Source: JACMNW01 sp031406155
GTDB taxonomy: Bacteria > Pseudomonadota > Alphaproteobacteria > Rhodobacterales > Rhodobacteraceae
Length of the DNA stretch: 64,000 bases
NCBI GenBank assembly: GCA_031406155.1
Contig: JANOGW010000080.1
Coordinates: forward strand, 55,999 to 119,998
Direction of reading: 5' to 3'
The translations under genes were made by a program, and so were the position numbers. Positions 23,907-32,544 of this stretch are shown piece by piece. The notes beneath the pieces are model-generated. The model saw nothing but the letters and a program-made list of their open reading frames with translations. It had not been told where the DNA came from and ran no database searches. Each line of letters starts with the position of its first letter. The first letter of the stretch is position 1.

Positions 23907-25970
23907 ATGATCGTCGATTTTACACCCCAAATGACCGCCGCCGGGCCGATCCCCCGGCGGCTGTTTGCCTATTCGGGCGGTTTTTTCACGCAACAGCGCC
24001 TGCGCCGGATCTTGGAGCTAAGTGGTCACCAGATCTGCATCGGCAGCCCCGGCCCATCGGATGGTATCGTCGTCTGGGGGCGCGGCCCAACCGCCTGGCG
24101 CGGGGAAGCCATGGCACGACGCACCGGCAATCCTCTGATCCGCATTGAGGATGCTTTTCTGCGGTCGGTGTTGCCCGGTCGGATGGGGGATGCGGCGCTG
24201 GGCCTGCTGATCGATCCCGTCGGTTTGCATTATGACGCCGCATCGCCCAGTATGATCGAGCAGATCCTCAACTCGGATGAATTGGACGATCCGAACCTAC
24301 TGTCACGTTCATCGGACGCTATTGCGCGGCTGATGCATGTCGATTTGTCAAAATACAATCATTTTGACCCCAAGCTGCCATTACCCGAACCCGGCTATGT
24401 GCTGGTGATCGATCAAACCCGCGGTGATGCATCCCTGCGCGCCAGCGGGGCCGATCAGGCCACATTTCGCGGCATGCTGTCACGCGCCCTGACTGACCAT
24501 CCGGGTGCCCGCGTGATCATCAAGTCTCACCCCGAAACCATGTACCACCTGCGACAGGGCCATTTCGGGCCGCAAGACGCGCGGGGCAATGTCAGCCTGC
24601 TGGCTACCGCCGTGTCGCCCCTGCAACTTTTGCTCGGGGCGACAGCCGTCTATACCGTGTCGTCCCAGATGGGATTTGAAGCAATTCTCGAAGGGCACGC
24701 GCCGCATGTCTTTGGAACGCCGTTCTATGCCGGGTGGGGGGTCAGTCACGACGAAAATCCACTGCCAAACCGCACCCGCCGCCTGACGCCTGAACGCCTG
24801 TTCGCCGCAGCGATGATCCTTGCCCCAACCTGGTACGATCCCTGCCGCGACCGTCTGTGCAGTTTCGAGGACGCTATCGATCAATTGGAGGCTGAAACCC
24901 GCGCCTACCGCGAAGACCGCGACGGCCACGTTGCTTTTGGAATGCGCGCGTGGAAACGCCGCCATTTGCAGTCGTTCTATGGGGGGCAAAAGCCTTTGCG
25001 CTTTGCAAGCACTGCGGAACGGGCGGTGGCCATGGCCGAAACATTGGGGCGCAACCTGCTGATCTGGGCTAACAAAGCGCCGATCATGCTGACGACCACC
25101 GCAAGCGTCACGCGCGTCGAGGACGGAGTGCTACGTTCGCGGGGGCTGGGTGCCAATCTGATCGCACCACTCAGTCTGGTCACCGATGATCTTGGTATCT
25201 ACTACGATCCCGGGCATCCCAGCCGACTGGAGGCTCTGGTCGCCACGCCCCTGCAGCCATGGGCGCACCGCCGCGCCGCGCGGCTGATCGATACTTTGGT
25301 CAAAGACGGTGTCACCAAATACAACGCGGGCACGCAGACGCTGGCGATGCTGCCGCAGGGCCGCCGCATTCTGGTGCCGGGGCAGGTCGAGGATGACGCG
25401 TCCATCGTGCTGGGAACCATCGGCATCCGCACCAATATGGCCTTGCTGCGCGCCACACGCGACGCCAATCCGGACGCAATCCTGATCTACAAGCCGCATC
25501 CCGATGTCGAGGCTGGCTTGCGCCCCGGTGCCATCACCGCCGATGATATTGCAGGCCTCGCCGACGTCACCTTGCGGCAAACCGATCCTGCCGCGATCAT
25601 CGCCCAGTGCGACGAGGTCTGGACGATGACATCCACCCTCGGTTTCGAGGCCCTGCTGCGCGGCAAGGCCGTCACTTGTCTTGGCATGCCCTTTTACGCG
25701 GGTTGGGGCCTAACGATGGATCTGGCCCCAGTACCGAACCGTCGCACTGCCCTTGCATCGGCGCATGGGCCGGTCACGTTGACCCGCCTTACCCATGCGG
25801 TGCTGATCGCCTATCCTCGTTATTTTGATCCAGTAACGCACCGTGCCTGTCCACCCGAAGTGGCCATCGAGCGATTGAGTCTGGGGCCGATCCCTCGCCC
25901 CGGCCCGATACATCGCGGGGTTGCCAAACTGCAGGGGCGTTTTGCCGGCTTTGCCCACCTTTGGCGTTAG
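23907..25970 (+). CDS. kpsC: Capsule polysaccharide biosynthesis protein KpsC (dual beta-Kdo transferase)
   Basis: KpsC extends the poly-Kdo linker with alternating linkages using two fused transferase modules. The 687-residue protein shows clear internal duplication. Module 1 has FAYSGGFFTQQRLRRILELSG, GLLIDPVGLHYDAASPS, LVIDQTRGDASLRASGAD, VIIKSHPETMYHLRQGHFG and VFGTPFYAGWGVSHD. Module 2 has GVLRSRGLGANLIAPLSLVTD, LGIYYDPGHPSRLEAL, RRILVPGQVEDDASI, ILIYKPHPDVEAGLRPG and LGMPFYAGWGLTMD. ATG 23907 has AGAGGC upstream. No ABC transporter (kpsM, kpsT, kpsE) lies in the window. Confidence 0.93.
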   Translation: MIVDFTPQMTAAGPIPRRLFAYSGGFFTQQRLRRILELSGHQICIGSPGPSDGIVVWGRGPTAWRGEAMARRTGNPLIRIEDAFLRSVLPGRMGDAALGLLIDPVGLHYDAASPSMIEQILNSDELDDPNLLSRSSDAIARLMHVDLSKYNHFDPKLPLPEPGYVLVIDQTRGDASLRASGADQATFRGMLSRALTDHPGARVIIKSHPETMYHLRQGHFGPQDARGNVSLLATAVSPLQLLLGATAVYTVSSQMGFEAILEGHAPHVFGTPFYAGWGVSHDENPLPNRTRRLTPERLFAAAMILAPTWYDPCRDRLCSFEDAIDQLEAETRAYREDRDGHVAFGMRAWKRRHLQSFYGGQKPLRFASTAERAVAMAETLGRNLLIWANKAPIMLTTTASVTRVEDGVLRSRGLGANLIAPLSLVTDDLGIYYDPGHPSRLEALVATPLQPWAHRRAARLIDTLVKDGVTKYNAGTQTLAMLPQGRRILVPGQVEDDASIVLGTIGIRTNMALLRATRDANPDAILIYKPHPDVEAGLRPGAITADDIAGLADVTLRQTDPAAIIAQCDEVWTMTSTLGFEALLRGKAVTCLGMPFYAGWGLTMDLAPVPNRRTALASAHGPVTLTRLTHAVLIAYPRYFDPVTHRACPPEVAIERLSLGPIPRPGPIHRGVAKLQGRFAGFAHLWR

Positions 25971-25994
25971 CCCAGAAAATAAATGCCTGTATCA

Positions 25995-26492
25995 TCAGTA
26001 GATGTACCTGATCTGTTCGGTCCAGAACCGTTCCATCCGCTTCAACGACCCATTGATGTCGTCCATCGCCGCCGCCCCGATGAGCCCGCGCTTTTCCAGA
26101 GTTTCGGCATGGCGCGCGAACAATTCGTTCAGCATCAGGCGTATCTTGCGGCCTTTTTCCGTCAACCGCACCCGCACGGAACGCCGGTCGATATCTGACC
26201 GCTGATGGTGCATGTAGCCCAGATCGACCAGCTTTTTCAGGTTGTAGCTGACATTACTGCCCTGATAATACCCGCGCGATTTCAATTCGCCCGCCGTCAC
26301 CTCGTTCTCGCCGATGTTGAACAACAACAGCGCCTGAACCGAGTTGATCTCCAGCACGCCGAGGCGTTCGAATTCGTCCTTTACCACATCCAGCAAAAGC
26401 CGGTGCAGCCGTTCGACCAATGCAAGACTGTCAAGATAGTTTGTTAGAAGCGCCTTTTGCGACCCTTCGATCATTGTGTCGTGAATGCTCAT
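25995..26492 (-). CDS. MarR-family winged-helix regulator (LdtR-like)
   Basis: A 165-residue regulator from ATG 26492, which follows GGAGACAG. The segment LTNYLDSLALVERLHRLLLDVVKDEFERLGV is the long dimerisation region (parts: LTNYLDSLALVERLHRLLLD, VVKDEFERLG). The winged helix covers LKSRGYYQGSNVSYNLKKLVDLGYMHHQRSDIDRRSVRVRLTEKG (recognition helix SNVSYNLKKL). It closely resembles the LdtR group, which in rhizobia and Liberibacter controls an L,D-transpeptidase and stress or motility genes. Targets here are unknown, and the neighbours (kpsC, sdhE) are not obviously linked. Confidence 0.8.
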   Translation of the reverse strand: MSIHDTMIEGSQKALLTNYLDSLALVERLHRLLLDVVKDEFERLGVLEINSVQALLLFNIGENEVTAGELKSRGYYQGSNVSYNLKKLVDLGYMHHQRSDIDRRSVRVRLTEKGRKIRLMLNELFARHAETLEKRGLIGAAAMDDINGSLKRMERFWTEQIRYIY

Positions 26493-26572
26493 CTTCTGTC
26501 TCCGCCCTCGTTTGACCAAGGGCAGAATCGGCACAAATAGAAAACATTCGGTAAACTAAAGAAGACTTAGTC

Positions 26573-26860
26573 TCAAATCCCCGCAGAGCCTTCCACCGAA
26601 AGCCGTGTCCGCGCAAAACCGGATATGTCAGCGATCAGACCTTCCAGCCCCAAGGGCGCCGTCGCCTGCCCGAGGATCATCGACAGCAGGTCCTGATCGT
26701 TTTCATCCAGCAGCCGGTCGTACAGTGCCAGATGCCCCTCCGGCATCTGCGCCAGATGCGTGTCGGCATAGGGGCCGAGGATCAGATCCATCTCTTTCAT
26801 CCCACGCCGCCAGGACCGCATGCCCATGCGTTTCAGCCGCGCCTCTGCCGTCTCTGTCAT
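26573..26860 (-). CDS. sdhE: Succinate dehydrogenase flavinylation factor SdhE
   Basis: SdhE (SDHAF2, DUF339) promotes covalent FAD attachment to the SdhA subunit. From ATG 26860 it has 95 residues with the hallmark RLKRMGMRSWRRGMKEMDLILG (seen as RLKRMGMRSWRRGMKEMD plus LILGPYAD) and LALYDRLLDENDQDLLSMI. The RGxxE core appears as RGMKE. The longer frame from 26938 is not supported. It is divergent from the aminotransferase. Confidence 0.92.
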   Translation of the reverse strand: MTETAEARLKRMGMRSWRRGMKEMDLILGPYADTHLAQMPEGHLALYDRLLDENDQDLLSMILGQATAPLGLEGLIADISGFARTRLSVEGSAGI

Positions 26861-26953
26861 GCTTAGCCCCGATAATGCTTGAACCACTTGAAGGCGCACC
26901 CTAAGACAGGCTGCCCGAGACTGCAAACGGGCCTGCATTGCCGGAGCAACCGA

Positions 26954-28156
26954 ATGGCCTTCCTGTCCGATACGCTGTCACGCGTCAAACCTTCGCCCAC
27001 CATCGCCGTCACCACCAAGGCGGCCGAACTGAAGGCGGCAGGGCGTGACGTGATCGGCCTGGGCGCGGGCGAGCCGGATTTCGACACACCGCAAAACATC
27101 AAGGATGCCGGCAAGCGGGCGATTGATGCCGGTCGCACCAAATACACCGCAGTTGATGGTATTCCAGAGTTAAAAAAGGCGATCTGCGAGAAATTCCAGC
27201 GCGAAAACGGGCTGACCTATGTGCCGTCGCAGATCAGCGTCGGCACTGGCGGCAAACAGATCCTGTACAACGCCTTCATGGCCACCCTGAACCCCGGCGA
27301 CGAAGTGATCATCCCGGCACCCTACTGGGTCTCGTATCCCGATATGGTGCTGCTGGCTGGTGGCACCCCTGTGCCCATCGCCGCTGGCATCGAAACCCAC
27401 TTCAAGCTGACCCCGGCGCAACTAGAAGCCGCCATCACCCCCAAAACCAAATGGTTCATCTTCAATTCACCCTCCAATCCCACCGGGGCCGGTTACACAG
27501 CCGCCGAACTGCGCGCGCTGTGCGACGTGCTGATGCGACATCCGCATGTCTGGGTGATGACCGACGATATGTACGAACACCTGGTGTTCGACGATTTCGT
27601 CTTCACCACCCCCGCCCAGATCGAGCCCGGGCTTTATGACCGCACGCTGACCTGCAACGGTGTCTCGAAATCCTACGCGATGACCGGCTGGCGCATCGGC
27701 TATGCCGGTGGTCCTGCGCATCTGATCAAGGCGATGGGCACGGTGCAGTCGCAAAGCACCTCGAACCCCTGCTCGATTTCGCAATACGCGGCACTGGAGG
27801 CTTTGAGCGGACCGCAGGATTTCCTAGCCCCCAACCGCAAACTGTTCCAGGGCCGCCGCGATCTGGTGGTATCGATGCTGAACCAGGCCAAAGGCATCAC
27901 CTGCCCCCGTCCGGAAGGCGCGTTCTACGTCTATCCGGATATTTCCGGCTGCATCGGTAAAACCTCGGAAGCGGGCACTCTGATCAGCGATGACGAGGTG
28001 TTCGCCACCGCGTTGCTGGAAGAAACTGGCGTCGCCGTGGTTTTCGGCGCGGCCTTCGGGCTTTCGCCAAACTTCCGCGTCAGCTACGCTACGTCAGACG
28101 CCGCCCTGACCGAGGCGTGCAGCCGCATTCAGAAATTCTGCGCGGCGCTGACATGA
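26954..28156 (+). CDS. aatA: Aspartate aminotransferase (class I, subgroup Ib)
   Basis: A PLP enzyme that interconverts aspartate and oxaloacetate, and in related species also prephenate. The 400-residue product from ATG 26954 has the N-terminal substrate loop RVKPSPTIAVTTKAAELKA, VIGLGAGEPDFDTP, the PLP-contacting SVGTGGKQILYNA, FIFNSPSNPTGAGYT, VMTDDMYEHLVFDD, and the Schiff-base lysine in NGVSKSYAMTGWRIGYAGGP. The C-terminal arginine for the substrate carboxylate lies in FRVSYATSD. It is followed after 10 nt by a small unknown gene. Confidence 0.94.
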   Translation: MAFLSDTLSRVKPSPTIAVTTKAAELKAAGRDVIGLGAGEPDFDTPQNIKDAGKRAIDAGRTKYTAVDGIPELKKAICEKFQRENGLTYVPSQISVGTGGKQILYNAFMATLNPGDEVIIPAPYWVSYPDMVLLAGGTPVPIAAGIETHFKLTPAQLEAAITPKTKWFIFNSPSNPTGAGYTAAELRALCDVLMRHPHVWVMTDDMYEHLVFDDFVFTTPAQIEPGLYDRTLTCNGVSKSYAMTGWRIGYAGGPAHLIKAMGTVQSQSTSNPCSISQYAALEALSGPQDFLAPNRKLFQGRRDLVVSMLNQAKGITCPRPEGAFYVYPDISGCIGKTSEAGTLISDDEVFATALLEETGVAVVFGAAFGLSPNFRVSYATSDAALTEACSRIQKFCAALT

Positions 28157-28166
28157 TGGGGGACGC

Positions 28167-28580
28167 ATGACAGCAGACCTTCCGCAGTTTTATTTCCGCA
28201 TCCGAGAAAATGGCGCGACGGTGTTTCGCATCGATACCGAAAACCGCCAGCGCCGGATCGAAATGGAAGAAATTGCGACCGTCAACGTAAAGAACGGCAA
28301 CATCAAACCGCATGGCGATGTGGTGTTGACGCAGGCGGACCTGAGCGTGATCAAGGACTGGCTCGCCGCCCGGGTGGCGACACTGGCCACCCGCGATATC
28401 GACGATATCCACCGCGCAGTTGACCATCTGAACCTGACCACACATTGGGCACAGTCGCGCGCGACCGACGCGCAACTGGACCTTGTGACCGACGGGCTAC
28501 TGCTGGCGATGCACGATCTGCGATCTGTTCTGGTGCGCAAGAAGGCGGAACGTCTGACCAAAGGCGCAGCCATCGAGTGA
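28167..28580 (+). CDS. Conserved hypothetical protein (137 aa)
   Basis: A soluble protein starting 10 nt after the aminotransferase stop, probably in the same operon. It begins LPQFYFRIRENGATVFRIDTEN, a beta-rich segment, continues RRIEMEEIATVNVKNGNIKPHGD, and ends in helices (LAARVATLATRDIDDIHRAVDHLN, LLAMHDLRSVLVRKKAERL). No known motif, signal peptide or membrane segment was recognised, and I do not propose a function. Confidence 0.75.
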   Translation: MTADLPQFYFRIRENGATVFRIDTENRQRRIEMEEIATVNVKNGNIKPHGDVVLTQADLSVIKDWLAARVATLATRDIDDIHRAVDHLNLTTHWAQSRATDAQLDLVTDGLLLAMHDLRSVLVRKKAERLTKGAAIE

Positions 28581-28621
28581 CTTATTCGTGGATTGTTGTC
28601 CCCGGGGAGGATCGTGATTCT

Positions 28622-28642
28622 GAGTATTTTTACGAAAGAAGA
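28622..28642 (-). repeat. Post-gene sequence motif, copy 1
   Basis: On the minus strand this 21-mer ends in GTAAAAATACTC and starts about 5 nt behind the MATE gene stop codon. 16 of 21 bases match a motif at 32450-32470, which likewise follows a stop codon in the same orientation. Confidence 0.4.
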
Positions 28643-28646
28643 CCGC

Positions 28647-30005
28647 TTAGGCAGGCTTTTGTCTTGCCCGGGACCAGAAGCGGAACATCAATGACGCGCT
28701 GGCAACCGTCAGTCCGATCACCAGCCCGAGCCAAAGCCCGGCACCGCCAAAGCCCGCCTTGAACGCCAGCAGATAGCTGCACGGGATGCCGACGGCCCAG
28801 TAGCTGAGGGCGGCAATCCACATTGGCACACGGGTGTCCTTGACGCCGCGCAGCAGGCCGAGCGCCATGACCTGCAAGGCATCGGCCAACTGAAACAAAG
28901 CAGCGACTGCCAGCAGCACCGATCCGAACACGATGATCCGGGTGGTGTCGGCTTTGGCGGTGTCAAGAAACAGCGCCATGATCGCACCCGGAAACAGCAA
29001 GAACAGCGCAACCGTGAACAGCGCGAATGCCATCGACAGCGCAATCGACACCTTGGCACCGGTGCGCATACCCGCCAGATCACCCGATCCCGCCGCAAGT
29101 GCTGTGCGCACCGTGGTGGCATTTGACAGGCCGACATGCACCATGAATGTCAGGGACGTGGCTTGCATGGCGATACCGTGGGCTGCCAGTTCCACTGTGC
29201 CGATCCACCCCATCATCAGGGCTGCGGCCTGAAACATGCCGCCCTCCGCCAGCGATGTCAGCCCGATCGGCATGCCAAGGCGAAACACTTGTGCCAGCGC
29301 CAGCCAGTCGGGTCGCCAGAAGCGTTGAAACAGGCGGTAGCGCCGCAGTTCGGGCAACCAGCCGGCATAGATCGCCAGCACCACGAAGGTCAGACCCTGC
29401 ACCACGACCGATGCGATGGCAGCCCCGCGCACCCCCAGTTCCGGCGCGCCCCAATTGCCGAAGATCAGTGCCCAGCCAAGGGCTATGTTCACGCCGACGG
29501 CGGCAAGTGTCACCCACAGCACCACTTGCGTGCGCTCCAGCGCTGCCAGATAGCTTTTCAATACCATGATCAGCAGCGCCGGGATCATGCCAAACCCGGC
29601 GATGCGCAGGAAATCCTGACACAGGGCCGCCACGTCCGGCTGTTGCGCGAGGGCCAGCAGAAGTGGCTCAGACCACCAGAACAGCGGATATGTCATGAGC
29701 CCGTACGCGATCGACAGCCAAATCCCCATCCGGGCATCGCGTCGCACCTGAACCTCGTCACCGCGCCCGATGGCAGATGCGACCATCGGCATTACCGCTT
29801 GAGCAAAGCCGGCACCGACGATGAAGACGATGAAAAAGCTGGAAGACGCAAGCACGACGGCGGCAAGTTCAGTGACCCCGTACCAGCCCATCATCACCGT
29901 GTCGGTGACATGCAACAGCATCTGCGCGAGATGGCTGCCCACAAGCGGCAAACCAAGCGTCAGGATCGCCTTGGCATGGGCTTTGGGGGGCATTATGTCG
30001 GACAT
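28647..30005 (-). CDS. MATE-family efflux transporter
   Basis: A 452-residue cation-coupled multidrug exporter of the inner membrane with about twelve hydrophobic segments in two homologous halves. N-terminal motifs are LTLGLPLVGSHLAQMLLHVTDTVMMGWYG (as LTLGLPLVGSHLAQML and TDTVMMGWYG), then ASSSFFIVFIVGAGFAQAVMPMVA. The second half has LGMPIGLTSLAEGGMFQAAALMMGW and GLLRGVKDTRVPMWIAALSYW. Length and layout match the NorM/DinF branch. The substrate cannot be told. Confidence 0.9.
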   Translation of the reverse strand: MSDIMPPKAHAKAILTLGLPLVGSHLAQMLLHVTDTVMMGWYGVTELAAVVLASSSFFIVFIVGAGFAQAVMPMVASAIGRGDEVQVRRDARMGIWLSIAYGLMTYPLFWWSEPLLLALAQQPDVAALCQDFLRIAGFGMIPALLIMVLKSYLAALERTQVVLWVTLAAVGVNIALGWALIFGNWGAPELGVRGAAIASVVVQGLTFVVLAIYAGWLPELRRYRLFQRFWRPDWLALAQVFRLGMPIGLTSLAEGGMFQAAALMMGWIGTVELAAHGIAMQATSLTFMVHVGLSNATTVRTALAAGSGDLAGMRTGAKVSIALSMAFALFTVALFLLFPGAIMALFLDTAKADTTRIIVFGSVLLAVAALFQLADALQVMALGLLRGVKDTRVPMWIAALSYWAVGIPCSYLLAFKAGFGGAGLWLGLVIGLTVASASLMFRFWSRARQKPA

Positions 30006-30047
30006 GGGGATGCTCTATCCTGCGGGCAGTGTCGCCGCAAGATCAGG

Positions 30048-30962
30048 CTATAAGCTGCGCAGCAACACTTGCCCCGCAACCACGGCCACCACCAATCCCG
30101 CGCCAAGTTCCAGCATCGGCAAAACGGCAGCGATGCGCGCACCCGGCAGGCTGGCGAGCGCGCCTTCCCGTGCCCAAACCGCCATTCCTGCGACAGCAAC
30201 GGTGACAGAGGCGGTGCCAAGGCCCATCGCCAGCACGCCCGCAATGCCAGAGCCGAAAATGCCCATCTGCCAGGTCAGGATCAGCAAGAATAACGCACCC
30301 GTACAGGGCCGGATCGCAATTCCCGCAATCAGGGCAAGCGCATCACGCGGCCCGCTGACGGATTCGACCTGGTGCAGGCTTGGCCCATGCGCATGCCCGC
30401 AATGGTCATCATGAACATGGTGCGGGTCATGCACATGATCTGCCTCGGCCGGTGCAACCGCAGACGGGCGTTGACGCAGCAATTTGCCCGCCCCCCGCCA
30501 GACCAGCCACAACCCCAGCAACAGAATAGCGCCGTAACTGATCGGCGTCATAACGCGGTCACTTACACCAACCATCTGTTCGCGCGTCCACCCCAATGCG
30601 GTGATGCCCGCAAACACCAACGCAATTGCCACCGCTGATTGCGCCAGCGACGACACCAGCGCCAGCGCCGACAACCGCATCAGCGGCACGCGCCGCCCCA
30701 CCCCGTAGCCCGCGATCAGCACCTTGCCATGCCCAGGGCCCGCCGCATGGATAAACCCATAGCTGAAACAAGCGGCCATCAGGGCCATCAATGCCCCTGG
30801 ATCAGCCGCCCGAAGGCGCCGCACAGCCCCCGCCAGCGTGCCCTGCATCTGGCGTTGCCCCTGCTCGACCAGCCGTTCAAGCGTGCCAAATCCGCCCGCC
30901 AGCCAAAGGCCAGCCAGACCTACCGCAAGCACCAGCCCAAGGATCAGGATGCCGCGATGCAT
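30048..30962 (-). CDS. NicO-family nickel/cobalt exporter (RcnA-like)
   Basis: A 304-residue membrane protein with about six membrane segments. SYGFIHAAGPGHGKVLIAGY (about residues 67-86) is the family signature with metal-binding His residues. A His-rich cytoplasmic loop follows at about 176-192 (HVHDPHHVHDDHCGHAHG), and GIAIRPCTGALFLLIL is the second signature. RcnA/NicO proteins export Ni or Co. It overlaps the DUF1007 gene by 19 nt, and the pair is often found together, which suggests a joint metal-transport system. Direction and metal are inferred from the family. Confidence 0.88.
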   Translation of the reverse strand: MHRGILILGLVLAVGLAGLWLAGGFGTLERLVEQGQRQMQGTLAGAVRRLRAADPGALMALMAACFSYGFIHAAGPGHGKVLIAGYGVGRRVPLMRLSALALVSSLAQSAVAIALVFAGITALGWTREQMVGVSDRVMTPISYGAILLLGLWLVWRGAGKLLRQRPSAVAPAEADHVHDPHHVHDDHCGHAHGPSLHQVESVSGPRDALALIAGIAIRPCTGALFLLILTWQMGIFGSGIAGVLAMGLGTASVTVAVAGMAVWAREGALASLPGARIAAVLPMLELGAGLVVAVVAGQVLLRSL

Positions 30963-31603
30963 GTCACCCGCGCCTCGTCGGAATAGGCGGCCCCGATGGC
31001 GGGAAACGCGCCTTCGACATCCGTTGAGCCGGCCTGTTCATCAATCGCCGCCTGCAGAATCGCATCCGCCGCGTCCGGATCGGCGGCGAAAACGTCGATG
31101 GTGCATCCAGCGGGTGCTCCGGTCATGGTCGGCGTGCCGACAATGGCATAGGCGGTATAATAGCCCGGATCATAGGATTGCACGATCAGATCGGCCGCCA
31201 AGACCTTGATCGGGGCTGCAAGCTTGCGCAGATGCGTCGAGGTGATCTTGCCCCCCTCATACTGCGCCGTCCAATCGCTTGGCCGCGACAGGGGCAGATC
31301 GACCCCGTCCATCAGCACATAGGTATCGCCCGCAAAACCGGCATCCCAAGCCATGTCAAACCCGGCCAGCGCCTTTGCTTCTTCTACCGTGGCCGTCCCA
31401 TCGTAGTCGGGGTCCAGCCCGCGTTCCTCGGTGATCACCAGCGAATAATATTCGTCATAGGTCCAACTGACCCGCAAAGCGGTGGCCCGGCCCTGATCAT
31501 CAAAGATCACCTCAAGCACAGTGTCGACAAACACATGCGGATGCGCCAGCGCCGGGGACGCCAACCCGAGGCCCAGAATGACTCCGATCCATCGACAGAT
31601 CAT
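30944..31603 (-). CDS. DUF1007 periplasmic protein
   Basis: A 219-residue exported protein: signal peptide WIGVILGLGLASPALA, then HPHVFVDTVLEVIFDDQGR, the DUF1007 start with two His residues well placed for metal binding at the mature N-terminus. VSWTYDEYYSLVITEERGLD and YDPGYYTAYAIVG are also family-typical. DUF1007 genes accompany NicO-type Ni/Co transporters, as here. A periplasmic metal-handling role is inferred. Confidence 0.87.
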   Translation of the reverse strand: MICRWIGVILGLGLASPALAHPHVFVDTVLEVIFDDQGRATALRVSWTYDEYYSLVITEERGLDPDYDGTATVEEAKALAGFDMAWDAGFAGDTYVLMDGVDLPLSRPSDWTAQYEGGKITSTHLRKLAAPIKVLAADLIVQSYDPGYYTAYAIVGTPTMTGAPAGCTIDVFAADPDAADAILQAAIDEQAGSTDVEGAFPAIGAAYSDEARVTCIAAS

Positions 31604-31779
31604 ATCTTGCTATACCCCTTCGCCCTGTATCGACACAAGCATAGCGCGCGGCGCAACTGGCGTACCAGAGCCGTCTGCGCTGATTGCAGCGCGCGGGCAA
31701 ACTTCTGCCGGCGCGTCGCCCCTGTTCCTTGGGGCCTCGCCGTATTACTGTGCCCAAGAACTCACGCAGGAGCCCAGCC

Positions 31780-32439
31780 ATGATCACCCTTTACGGCGTC
31801 TACCGGTCCCGCGCGTCACGGCCTTTGTGGCTGCTTGGTGAAACCGGCACTCCCTTCACCCACGTTCCGGTGATCCAGTCCTACCGCTTGGCCGACCCGC
31901 AGAAAACCGACACGCCGCTGCACACCGCCTCGCCATCCTATCTGAAGATCAACCCGCAAGCACAGATTCCGGCCATGACGGACGGCGATCTGGTGCTGAC
32001 CGAAAGCCTTGCCATCACGCTTTATCTGGCGCGCCGATATGGCGCGGCGCTTGGCCCTGCGTCGGATGCCGAAAGTGCCCGGATCAACCAATGGACGCTG
32101 TTTGCGGCAACTTCGGTTGAAACCCCGGCTCTTGAAATCCTGTACACTCAAGCCGACGGTGGCGACAAAACGCCCGAAGGTCAGGGCGCCATTGCCATCA
32201 ATGCCGAAAAACTGCGCCGCCCGCTTGCCCGTCTGAACCTGCACCTTGCTGCTAACCCCTATCTGGTGGCAGACCGCTTTTCCGTCGCCGACATCAACAC
32301 CGCCGAATGCCTGCGCTACGCACAGGGCCACCCCACGCTGCTGGCGGAATTCCCGGCCGTCAAATCGTGGTTGGAGGCCTGTCAGGCGCGCCCCGCCTTC
32401 CAATCCATGTGGGCCCGACGCATGTCCGAACCCGCCTGA
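31780..32439 (+). CDS. Glutathione S-transferase
   Basis: A 219-residue cytosolic GST. The thioredoxin-like N-terminal domain includes ITLYGVYRSRASRPLWLLGE and KINPQAQIPAMTDGDLVLTESLAITLYLAR, whose PAM and ESLAI parts form the glutathione site. The helical C-terminal domain has YLVADRFSVADINTAECLRYA and FPAVKSWLEACQARPAFQSMW. ATG 31780 follows CAGGAG. The class and substrate are not determined. It is divergent from the DUF1007 gene. Confidence 0.92.
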   Translation: MITLYGVYRSRASRPLWLLGETGTPFTHVPVIQSYRLADPQKTDTPLHTASPSYLKINPQAQIPAMTDGDLVLTESLAITLYLARRYGAALGPASDAESARINQWTLFAATSVETPALEILYTQADGGDKTPEGQGAIAINAEKLRRPLARLNLHLAANPYLVADRFSVADINTAECLRYAQGHPTLLAEFPAVKSWLEACQARPAFQSMWARRMSEPA

Positions 32440-32449
32440 CCACCTCCAC

Positions 32450-32470
32450 TTTTTCTTCGCTAAAATACTC
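32450..32470 (+). repeat. Post-gene sequence motif, copy 2
   Basis: A 21-mer ending CTAAAATACTC, 11 nt behind the GST stop codon and in the sense direction. It matches the motif behind the MATE gene (28622-28642, minus) at 16 of 21 positions. Confidence 0.4.
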
Positions 32471-32544
32471 ATCTTCCCCCTACATCTTGCGCGTCCCCTC
32501 GCATGACTGCACTATGGCGTGACCTTACACAGGAAAGCCTCCGC

